From positions 2,085,022 through 2,149,021 of the forward strand of contig CAJNOP010000019.1 in assembly GCA_905250075.1 (NCBI GenBank): a stretch of DNA of 64,000 nt, given 5' to 3'. The translations under genes and the position numbers were made by a program. This document shows positions 10,996-21,410 of the stretch, piece after piece; within the stretch, counting starts at the first letter, position 1, and every line of letters starts with the position of its first letter. The stretch comes from Rotaria sp. Silwood1 (Eukaryota; Rotifera; Eurotatoria; Philodinida; Philodinidae). Below the pieces are notes generated by a model. It saw only the letters and a program-made list of their open reading frames with translations, had not been told where the DNA came from and searched no databases.

Positions 10996-12663
10996 GTATC
11001 CTCGATAAATCTTGAATAAGATGTAAAAAAAATTACTATGCTTAGTTTTTTCTTACAACTTACTTATAATATTGCTTTTTGTGTCCAAAATAAAGTAAAA
11101 GATAAAACTAGTTACATTAGATAAGGTTTCCTGCAACTTATATAGTTCACTTCTGCTGTCATCGTTTTGTTTACTGCGCTATTTTCTAATATGTGGATAA
11201 ATACCCACATCCACACATCCACACCCATTCATTATTCATCTTTTGACGTAGTCGTTAAACAGATTCATGATAAATGTAAAAGAACAGATAAAGTTAAACA
11301 AACATAAAATAAACAAAAATAGACCAATTCACTTATTTTAATGCAAAGAATACGGCACAATTAGTCACATTTACATGGGATACTACCCATGTAACTGAAG
11401 TACGATCAATATTTTTTTGATAATCGAAAAGTTACACAATTCATAAATTATTTAGAGTATAGATGTGTCTATAACATAATTTATATAAATGAACAAATTA
11501 ATAATAAAAAGAAAACTCTTTAGTTAAAATATCGTTCATTTTACAATATCTTAGTCAGTTAAAGTATTTTTTAAACCCGAAACAAGAGCAATACATAATC
11601 GAAACAATATATCTAGAGAACCAGACGTACATCCATACTTGATAATGAATTTGAAGTTGTCGAAATGTCGTAAAATGAATAAAATTTGAGTCCAACTAAA
11701 CTATTTTCAATTTTCTGATTTTTTTTGTCCATGTTTAGGACTGTACGATATTCATCAATATTGAAAGCATTTAATTATGAATTGCATAGTGTTGATTAAT
11801 GTTGTTATATAATAGGTAATTGATTTTTTTTTAATGGACTAAATAAACTATATGATCATTGATTTATGGAGCTATCCATTGAACTATGTCAGCGAATACC
11901 ATCGATAATTTTTGACTGATTCTATGTTATAATCCTCAGCACTTTTACTATTGATCGATGATGAAAATCAATTTTTTTTATCTTATGTCAAAAATTAATC
12001 GCAGAACTGACAGCAAAAGAAATACAAGTTGTTTCAAAGAACAACCACAGTGAGTATCATCTACAAGGATCTGAGTATTCAAAACGTTGTACAGACGAAT
12101 AAACCAACAACGCAAATAGTATTCATGGACGAAAATCATACATTCATACGTAGTCTACTATCCTAAAGCAATTGCTGAAATCTCGAGCCATAGTTCTCCA
12201 CTTAGAAACATTTTTGAAAGTAAATGTTTTTTTGATTAAAAATAGTAATGCCTGAACCTCAAATTTTGTATCAGTTATATTTTTCCAGAACGAATCTGAG
12301 GAGAGGTAGAGGCCAAAAACCAAACATCTTCAGAAAATGCTTGCAACATGGCTATCAAACAGTACCAAACTTTTATACTTATTAATCCTTTTACTGTCGC
12401 GAGAGGATGAAAAAATACATTCAATAATAATTTTATGTAACATGTGTGTGGGTGTAAATGTTGATTAGAGCCTTACAGAATCACATTTTTTGAAATCTCT
12501 ATTCCGATTTCGCCATCGAAAACTTCTTTAAGAAGACTACGATTTCACGGTATAGGTGTGGATGTGAGGAAGGTTTTGGGGAAGGCTCATATCCACATCT
12601 CACGTACAGATACAGCTACATCCACACTCTCCAGATGGCCCAGATAGAAAATCATATCAAACT
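10996..12663. other. Intergenic stretch with scattered C-rich CACATCC motifs
   Basis: Mostly AT-rich and non-coding. Short tracts of CCACATCCACACATCCACAC type occur at about 11209-11228, and related GT/CA-rich tracts at about 12442-12455 and 12555-12630. The promoter of the EXORDIUM-like gene should lie near 11000-11200. No exon recognised. Confidence 0.45.
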
Positions 12664-13399
12664 TAAATTTTATTTTTAACATGGATTTTTTGTAAATATG
12701 AAAATTCTATATTGAAATACAGCAACATAATGTAATATCTAATATCATAATCAAAAGCTTTTGACATGATTTATGTTTATATTTTTATTAAAAAAACCAA
12801 AACCAAAAACATATCAATATAATATAATATAACAGTTAAATCATATAATATATTTATTATTGTTAAAAAACTTTCGATCCTTGAGCGATCATCATCAGAA
12901 TATGATATTAATAATTTTGTTATAATTTTAAACGTTTGAGTTATAAATTCACGATTTTGTTTTCTAATATGATGTTATTTGTTCCGTTCACATTATTGTA
13001 TAGACTATATGAGCAATGAGTAATTCTCAACATAATTGTTGATTTATAGTATATGTGTAAGTGTGAATATACAACCACCAATAAGATAAAATATTTTGTA
13101 TTAGTTTTGTTGCTTTTTGCTTGATTACTACGACTAATATCGCGACCCTTAATACTTTCATATGGATTAGATGTTACATAATACATTGTTTCTCTAAATA
13201 GAGAAGAAGATTATAATTATGTTATTGTTGCTAATGTTTAATACAAATGTAAATTTTATTTTTAACATGGATCTTTTGCAAATATGAAAATTCTATATTG
13301 AATTCAGCAACTAAATTTAATATTATTGATGCTTGTATATTCACACTTACACGTTTATTATAAATCAACAATTATGTTAAGAATTACTCATTGCTCATA

Positions 13400-13826
13400 C
13401 ACTGAAAAAAAAGAATTTTGCAATACGAAACTCTTTTTATGCTGAAAAGTGTTTCGACCTTTGAAACAAATTCGAAACCCTTTTTTAGTTTCGTATAATA
13501 CTACGAAATCCTCAACACTGTTTTCTGGATGCTTGACAAGGCTTTGTAAGGATTTCGTTGTATGGTACGAAACCTTTATACAAATTTCCTGGGTTTTTGC
13601 TAAATCTTTGGAAGGGTTTTATCAAATACTACGAAACCCTCTGCTTATCAAGGGTTTCGTACCATACAGTGAAACCTTTACAAAAACTTATCAAGCATCC
13701 AGAAAATAGTTTTATGATTTCGTAATATTAAACGAAACCAAAATAAAAGATTTCGAATTCGTTTCAAATCTCGAAATCCTTTTTAGCTTAAAAAAGATTT
13801 CGTATCGAAAGATTTTTTTTTCAGCC
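13400..13826. mobile_element. 427-bp TA-flanked MITE with long terminal inverted repeats
   Basis: Starts CACTGAAAAAAAAGAATTTT and ends so that its reverse complement starts GGCTGAAAAAAAAATCTTTC; inverted arms continue for about 150 bp and include repeated TTTCGTA-type blocks. TA is duplicated at 13398-13399 and 13827-13828. Removing the element and one TA restores exactly the sequence seen in the other arm of the host foldback element. This is a clean Tc1/mariner-type insertion signature. No coding capacity. Confidence 0.85.
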
Positions 13827-14030
13827 TACAGTCTATACAATAATGTGAACGGAACAAATAACATCGTATTAGAAAACAAAAACGTGAATTTATAACTCAA
13901 ACGTTTAAAATTATAACAAAATTATTAATATCATATTCTGATGATAATCGCCCAAGGATCGAAAATTTTTTAACAATAAAAAATTTATTATATGATTTAA
14001 CTGTTATATTATATTATATTGTTATGTTTT

Positions 14031-14594
14031 TAACAAAATAAATATTAATGCAGTAAAATAGAGTGTGTACCAACAAATGTATTTTTTCATTTATTCAAAA
14101 TGAAGAAAAACACATCTATTATGGAAATTCATGAATTTTGGACTTTATTTTAAAGTCATCATCAGATGAAACTACTAAATCGAATAACAACACAACTAAG
14201 GCCATAGTCGAATACTAGTTCAATACCACTTAAACATCAATAACATATCAAACTTGACCTGTTATAAGATATTTTATATAATAATGCTCATAATAACTGC
14301 AACTTATATTAATAAATCAAAGAAATAAATAGACTGAGCCATATAATTTAATTCAACAAAATAAATATTGATGCAGTAAAATAGAGAGTGTTTAAATGGT
14401 ATTGTACTAGTATTTGAAAATGGCCTTAGTTATGTTGTTATTCGATTTAGTGGTTTCATCTGATGATGACTTTAAAACAAAGTCCAAAATTCATGAATTT
14501 CCATAATAGATGTGTTTTTCTTCATTTTAAATAAATGAAAAAATACATTTGTTGGTACACTCTCTATTTTACTGCATTAATATTTATTTTGTTG
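14031..14594. mobile_element. 560-bp palindromic element with about 200-bp arms
   Basis: The left arm begins AACAAAATAAATATTAATGC and the right arm is its reverse complement with few differences for about 200 bp, suggesting a young copy. A third copy of the terminal sequence lies near the centre (about 14354-14385). It interrupts the right arm of the larger foldback element. No coding capacity; family unknown. Confidence 0.8.
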
Positions 14595-14765
14595 AATTAA
14601 ATTATATTGTTCAATTTATTTATTTATTTATTTATTTGATTTATTGTTATGTTTTGTTTTTTCTTATAAAAATATAAACATAAATCATGTCAAAATTTTT
14701 TGATTATGACATAAGTTATTCCATTATGTTGCTGTATTTCAATATAGAATTTTCATACAACCATG

Positions 14766-15214
14766 TCGCTCAATATTTTTACGATAAATATAATTTTTCC
14801 TGGTTTCGTTGAAGCTTTTATTCTATCGAAGTACCAAAAAATGGAAACTATAGAATTGATCTGATTCAGTGTAGATACTCTGGCGATTGTACCGATTTGA
14901 CATTTAATCTTTGTCATGCGTTATTTCGTCAGTCAATGATCCAACTGCTTTTCTTTCTTGTGACGGATATTATGCATAGATTCCTCTCTGTTACCTAAGT
15001 TACTTGTCCACAAACCATGGTATAACTTCAGATTTTTCGAAGTTTAAATGTCATTTACCTCAAACAACATGTTTTTTTTACATGCACATCGTTTTCGTGA
15101 AGCTTTTATTAATTCGTTTCTGATAGAGAATCGAGATGATCATTCGAAGGGATTTAGAATCATTGTTTGATGCATTTTCATGCATTAGTAAAATCAAATA
15201 AAAAAAAAATCGAT
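14766..15214. other. Intergenic, nothing recognised
   Basis: AT-rich stretch between the foldback nest and the Cys-rich pseudogene. No exon or repeat identified. Confidence 0.4.
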
Positions 15215-15741
15215 TCATTTATTGAGGGCAATTTGTTCTTCGGCACGTCTTAGTTTGAAGATTGTATTTGTAGTTAACTTTGCATAGATATCGGCTTTGC
15301 AATTACCTCCATCTCGTCCAAACTTATTTGCTCTTTGATCTGCTTGGCTATCCGTTGAACTTGGATCTTGAAGTTCCTCACGACAATTACTAACTGACAG
15401 AATGAAATGTAATGAGTTGAAATATATCTTTCTTGAGTGTATTATAATGACGCACTTTTTTTCGCAATACGGATATCATTAGCCGTTTTTTCACAGAGAT
15501 GAACAGCATCATAATTTCCTTGGCAATGAAAAAAATTGTCACAATTCATGCAATTAGCCTTCTTCATTTCATTGTATTGGGCTCATAACTTATGACCAGG
15601 ACACGTCATAATATCCCTGCCAGCACATCGCCAAAATTTAAATCAATTCATTGACATTGTTCTTGAAACTATTAAAATGAAGCAGAATATCATCAGAAAA
15701 TAGGCGAGATGCACCTCTTTGCGATTCTGTAGTTGATGCAT
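15215..15741 (-). pseudogene. Cys-rich secreted protein pseudogene
   Basis: From the ATG at 15741 the minus strand encodes a signal-peptide-like start (hydrophobic FLMIFCFILIVS). It continues in the same frame through FKFWRCAGRDIMTCPGHKL and a Cys-rich NCMNCDNFFHCQGNYDAVH block to a donor at 15470. An exon from 15393 to 15215 continues in phase (NCREELQDPSS, then FGRDGGNC) to a TGA stop. Two in-frame TGA codons interrupt the first exon, after SMN and after GHKL; a later ATG at 15567 could start a shorter protein without signal peptide. Secreted proteins with the NFFHCxGNYDAV pattern look familiar from bdelloid predicted proteomes, but the function is unknown to me. Confidence 0.5.
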
Positions 15742-17362
15742 GTGACAAGTAAATGTAGTGTACAACATATATGACTGAAATGACGTAGATGTTTCACTTG
15801 CAGTCGATTTTGTGAAGCAAATGAAATGAATTTGTTTACACAATTGTATCAAATTTCAAATACAATCGTATTAAAATACCAATGAAGGAAAGAAGACGAG
15901 TAATTGAAACGCATAGAATATAAATTGAAAGAACGAGAATATATTGTATTACAAACATTTGATGAATCTTAAAACAGTGTTATTGTGTTGCAATAGTTCG
16001 AAAGAAAACAGAAAAACCAGAATGCAAAAACAACTTGAATATCTAACTCAATGACGCAGCTAGAAATTTTAAATGATGCATTGTTTCTTAGCGAAATTAT
16101 AGTAAGGAGTGGTAAGCATTGGTCAATTAAAAATCCATTGGGCTACAGGGTTTTTAACCTATTGACATCCCCCAAAACTGATGTTTATTGAAGAGAAATT
16201 CGTTAATTTCAACTAGTAAAGTGTAATGACAAGTGTTTTAACAAAAAAAGATACTGTTGAATCATCATTATGGACACTAGTTTAATGCAGAAAGTGGTCA
16301 GTTGGTCTCTTTGAACCACTGGGTTAGGTCATAAAAAGATACAATGTATTAGCATGACACCACTTAGGACCTTGTACAAGCTAAATAAATAGTTTTTATA
16401 CGAATTTAGCGTATTGATGTGTGATGTTGGCGATTAAGATGAATAACCTCGTCCACATCCACACACATCCTCATACCCACACCCACATCCACACACACCT
16501 ATGACCACAGTCACATCGACACCCACACCCTGACAAGAGGTTATGTCTAGTTTAGCCCTATCACAAATTCTGTCCTCGACAACGGCGGGTATTGGCCGTT
16601 AGTCAAAGCTGCAATGATACGTAGCAAAAATATTAAAGCAATACCAGTGCCGGTTTTACTGTTGGACAAGTAGAACAAATATACCAAGGAGATACTGTTG
16701 TTTAATTTTATTTATGTTTCTCATCATTTTACTTAGTGATTCGTTCAACAATCAAGAAAAACAACCTCCATTTTGTTCTATATTAAATATATTTCTTGTT
16801 AGTTTGATAATGTTGTTTCGACTTTGAATATTGATATATCAACATCTAAAAGCGTTTGAAAAAGCAATATTTGAAGGTATGGATGTGATTTCATGAAGGA
16901 TCAAAAAGCGTATTCACACCCACATCCTATTTTGTTCACGAGTGGTATTGGATTAGACTAGCGAAACTTAGAGTGATTCCTGATAATTCATTGCCTTTTC
17001 AGAGCTATGACCAGGTTAGATAACTTTCAATCTCTTAAAAAGTACTCAAGATTAATTATAATGGCAGCATTTTGATCTGAAAATATATCCATCCATAAAC
17101 AAGTCTTTTAGTCATGAAAATGTCCTAAAATTTTCTGTCCAAAACATGTGTTCTTTTTAACATCATGAGTATTCAAAGAAGAGATCATCCATTACAAGAA
17201 ATAATCAAATAGCTGACTGTTTTCGAAGGTCGATGTCTCAGAAAGGATACAGCTTTTTTGCCTAAAACTTTTCGGTTGTTCTAACCAGTACAAGACCTAT
17301 CTATAAGCAAAACTTCAGATTAAAATACAGTTATTATATTTTATCATGAATATCTTATCAGA
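15742..17362. other. Intergenic stretch with a C-rich tract
   Basis: AT-rich and non-coding by eye, apart from the C-rich tract at 16449-16533 listed separately and a short similar motif at 16914-16925. No exon recognised. Confidence 0.45.
16449..16533. repeat. Degenerate CCCACA/CCACAT tract, telomere-repeat-like
   Basis: An 85-bp tract of imperfect CCACAT and CCCACA units (for example ACCCACACCCACATCCACAC). It is flanked by an inverted pair ATAACCTC / GAGGTTAT. As I recall, the telomeric repeat reported for Adineta vaga is TGTGGG, whose complement is CCCACA, so this could be an eroded interstitial telomere-like array. It could equally be an unrelated minisatellite. Confidence 0.5.
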
Positions 17363-17793
17363 CTACCAAGGACAAATTAACGCAAATCGTATTTTTGATG
17401 GATATTTTCATGAATAGTCAATAAGAAACAACATAATGTTTTCTGAAAACTTTTTCGTTCATAGAATATTGTACAGCTCATTACACTGATCATTTTGGTA
17501 AAAAAAATATTCAAATTTGTTCAATAAATAACGCTACTACAGTCAAAATACCGAACACGTTCGACTATTCTTGGCTGCTGCTGAGCGATAGTTGATGCTT
17601 GTGAATATTTTGATCGTAGTAGCGTTATTTATTGAGTAAATTTGAATATTTTTTTGCCAAAATGATCAGCGTAATGAACTATACAAAATTCTATGAACGA
17701 AAAAGTTTTCAGAGAACCTTGTGTTGTTTCTTGTTGACTATGCATGAAAATATCCATCAAAAATACGATTTGCGTTAATTTTCTTCTTGGTAG
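17363..17793. mobile_element. 431-bp foldback element with about 180-bp arms
   Basis: The left arm starts CTACCAAGGACAAATTAACG; the right arm reverse-complemented starts CTACCAAGAAGAAAATTAAC, and the match continues to about 17540 with roughly nine in ten bases equal. The spacer is about 70 bp. Arm ends are precise, but no certain target duplication is visible (AGA is possible). No coding capacity. Confidence 0.8.
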
Positions 17794-19025
17794 AGAGATC
17801 GAAAATTTACAAAAGCGGTAATGACTCCGAAAGATGTCAACGATTAATATTGTGGAAGACCTTTTCCCATTAGGTAAAATTTATGTTGCTCACTTTGAAT
17901 CGTTTCAATGAGCTATCAATGAGGTTCACTCAATGCAAACTTGAATTAACAATCATGCTTTCGATAACTCAAGTTGTCACAAAGATAGCCTCTTAGAATA
18001 TATAATGAACGGAGGACGCACTTGTATCTATTATCGCTGCTATTATGACACCGATAAAATCATGACACTTTATGTACATGACCATGTCGATACACGTATA
18101 AGATATTCAGTGTATATTGCTCATGTTAGTCGAAATGATGTGTGAATATCCAAACAGACATTCAGCACAATAGAATTTATCCAGATGTATATAGATCAAT
18201 GACGCTTATTCAAAATCAATATTTTCATGTTTTGCATTATTGTCAATTGATGAAAAAAGCCACTATCGAGAAGATAAGATGTCACACAACATATATACGA
18301 AGAATAGTTATGTACTTAAACGATGCAATAGTCAATGAAGTCTCACGCGTATCAATACAATTCAAGGAGCATGGTTAAGTACTAAGAGTATGTTAAATCC
18401 AGCAGTAGAACGAGTTTCATGAGTGTGATTCAGCAGTATCCCTTTCTTTTTATAACAACATAACCGATGAACTCAAATGATCTACATGTGTAGTTTCTTG
18501 CTGTTTGATCCTCTGTTAACATAATATTTTGATCATACTGTTCTTTTGTCTATGAATTGCGGACATCTTATTGTTGATTCTTTCGAGAAACCAACATATC
18601 ATTGTCGTGATTTATGATGTTATATAGGATAAAGTTCAATGCAAAAGAAAACGATATCAATAATAATGATAATTCGAACCGTCAACCTTCCTTCAAAGTA
18701 AACTTACATAAAAGTATCATGTCAAAACATCTATGATAGATGAATAGTCAAACATTTTCTAATGACCTTGTTTGACTAACATAAATTGCGACGTATTAAT
18801 TCTTCCCTAGGTATGTCTCATGAAAATACCCCTATCTAGTACATAAAAAATGATCTTTTCGCTTCTTGCTTAATATGATTCTCATAATTTTGTGAGTTTC
18901 ACAGAAGGAGGAAAATTCTGTTTTGTGAAATGAAACACTAAGTAAAAATAATTCAAGCGAGTTGATTAATTATATAAAAAAAAATTAAGTTGATTTGTAG
19001 GTAAACGAAAAAATAGTGTTTGTAA
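17794..19025. other. Intergenic stretch with short uncertain open frames
   Basis: A plus-strand stretch at about 18004-18144 is open for 46 codons from an ATG (contains CIYYRCYYDTDKIMTLYVHD) and is followed in another frame by about 78 codons to 18378. Composition is protein-like and the two could be pieces of one decayed gene, but I recognise no family. The rest shows nothing. Confidence 0.3.
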
Positions 19026-19482
19026 TTATGTGAGTGTAGCATTGACACATTGTCGGTAGTGTTCACAACATTTTTGATAACTTTTGCATTGAGTATCTGT
19101 TGTACATGTTGGAAAGCATAGAGGAAGATTGATAGGAGGACGTTGAATAATAACAGGTGAGAATATTACCGTCGGACAATGATCTGAATGGTCATTTGGA
19201 CAATAATAAGTTCTACTGTAATAATTCACTTCATCGTATCATCATTGGCTGCACATTCACTTTGTTCTATGGTCGACAAGCAATATTTTTGAGTGGTTGA
19301 CCATATTTGCATGGATTGTATCTAGCTGGTAATGGAAATATTAAACAAAAAATATTTGGACCAATAATAATTGAAGGAATCGTTTGAATTTCTAGTTGTA
19401 GAATATGTGGTTTTTCAATTTCAAATAGAGCATTTCGATCTGCACACAAAGAGATAATAGCAATCATTGCTAAAGCTTGACT
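19026..19482 (-). pseudogene. WAP-like Cys-rich secreted protein, probably decayed
   Basis: The downstream part (19229-19026) carries a WAP four-disulfide-like pattern: C-x7-C, then C-x3-C-x5-C-x5-CC-x5-C (contains TTDTQCKSYQKCCEHYRQC). The upstream part (19482-19267) has a hydrophobic leader (ALAMIAIISLC) and ends with a stop after ACRP. Between them a third frame reads EQSECAANDDTMK. No splice sites join the pieces sensibly, so one or two frame breaks are likely. WAP proteins are typically secreted protease inhibitors. If an unusual splice pattern exists the gene could still work. Confidence 0.45.
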
Positions 19483-21410
19483 CTACCGAAAAATAACGAA
19501 AGCAAATTAGGCGACATCATATCTCTTTTGTGAATAATATGGATCTTTTTGTGCCAGCCTCTTAGATAAACTTTGAAATAAAATCTTAATCTAGTTATAA
19601 AATTAGATTAGTCATTACACAAGACATGACTATACTTACGCATATACTTTTTATTGACTTTTCTTTAATTGATATCAATTATGACTGGATAGATTTTGAA
19701 GATTCCTCAGTTTTCTAGCATAACTATTTGTTAACAGTAGGTAAGTCAGAACACGACGAATATATATGTTAATCTAAAAATAATACCAAAAGAGTGATTT
19801 CATTCTCTTATGGTTGAAACCAACTCCGATCAATGAAGACTCTCGAGTATCTTTCTGAATAACTCTAGAATGAATAACGCTAGTGATTTGCAGTTCCTAC
19901 TGGTCAGTAATAGAGATTTAACGTTCATCTTGACGATCATTTATAGTTTCTCAGTAATATCTATCCATGTATTTTACTTTATTTTGTTTATATATAATAA
20001 AATCTTGTTAATGCATGATGTTTCACATGAAATATGAATACTACTGATCAATAGCAATCAAAAACAAATTAATGTTATTGACTATTTGATCATGTTCATT
20101 CTTAAATACTCTATGATATTTCAAATAAAAATTTACATATTCTACAAGTCACCCATAATGCTTATCACAAACCATCCGCACAAACACATTGATATTGAGC
20201 ATTGGTATTGATAATAGCGTACTTCTTTTGTAGAAGAAGATAGTTTTATTTTTATCAGTATTCAAATATTGATCCTTATTTCAATCGAAAGATTAGTTGC
20301 AGTATGACAAAATCAGTTATCATATCCGATCAGCAGCAAACTAAACACAATTCAGATTTTGTCAATCAATTAAATTTTATTTAGGCTACGACGCAGTTTA
20401 TTTATTTGGATATCACTGATAATATGGTGTTTTTTCTAATATGAGTGTCAAAGTTGTATGAGTTTTACATAAATTTGATTCTTGATTTGTTTCATATTTG
20501 TCATTCCCACTATTGTGTTACTTATTGATCGAGGATGATGATATATTTTTGGTAGATTCAATGACAAAAAAAAAACGTTCGAGAAATAGAATTTGGAAGA
20601 TGAAATCGAATGATTAAGTTTGTAGAGTGAACTCAATCAATCGAAAACTACGAGCCGTTTAGCTCGAAATAATTCTGCATCAATGATTTAATCGTAAGCA
20701 AAGCAATCCGATATCGATTTGTCTTAATACAAAGAGTTCGCGATAAAAACACTAGTTTTTTTTCTTAGTATCCAAATATCTGTATTGTCTCATTGCTAGG
20801 ATATTACTATCCTCTGTAAGTTTGAGACGCAGGACAGCCTAGATTGTTTAAGTTAATATGAGTCATTGTTTGATAATTATTAAAATCGTTTGATACGAAC
20901 TTTTCTATTGGCGATAGGTCAGTATTAAGCTGTTGAATGAAGAATCTATTTTTTATAAGATTTGTCTTCTATGTTCATCTTCTAGCTTCTTCGTATGAAG
21001 GCCGATCAGCTCTTCATTAGTTTATGTGATCAAAACTAAACATGCTGTTTGTATTCAAATTATGAGGCTCAAGAATTTTACTTTTTATCTGATCGCAGGA
21101 CTTCTTACAATCATTATATTTGTTGTATGCGTTCATTTTTCTGTCTAGATTTGTTTTGCTAGCAAAGATAAGAATTATATTAAAATATAATAAAAAATAA
21201 TAATAAATCAATTAGGTAAAGAATCAATTCATTTAAACAAAACAAATTAAGTTCCATAAAATATTTACCATTATCAACAAAAATGAATAAAATATTCATT
21301 GTAAGGAGCATTTATCTGATCGTTCATCTTGAGAAAAATTAAAAGTCTTTACAATATTATCCTTTAAATAAATAGTTGGTACAACCTAAATTAAATAAAA
21401 TATAAATAAT
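19483..21410. other. Intergenic stretch, nothing certain
   Basis: AT-rich. A minus-strand open frame at 21017-21211 has a hydrophobic leader-like start and a CKKSC motif, but it lacks an ATG at its head and resembles nothing known to me. No repeats recognised. Confidence 0.35.

Larger units (their letters stand above)
12664..14765. mobile_element. Large inverted-repeat (foldback) element, twice interrupted
   Basis: The left arm (about 12664-13075) reads as the reverse complement of the right arm, which is split into three parts: about 13320-13399, 13827-14030 and 14640-14765. The shared blocks include GTCCGTTCACATTATTGTAT-type, CGATCCTTGAGCGATCATCA-type and TATTGAAATACAGCAACATA-type sequence. 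A direct copy of the outer end (around AACATGGATCTTTTGCAAAT) also lies at 13249-13311. The element has no recognisable transposase and is non-coding. The two gaps in the right arm are filled by two younger elements listed separately. Family unknown. Confidence 0.75.
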
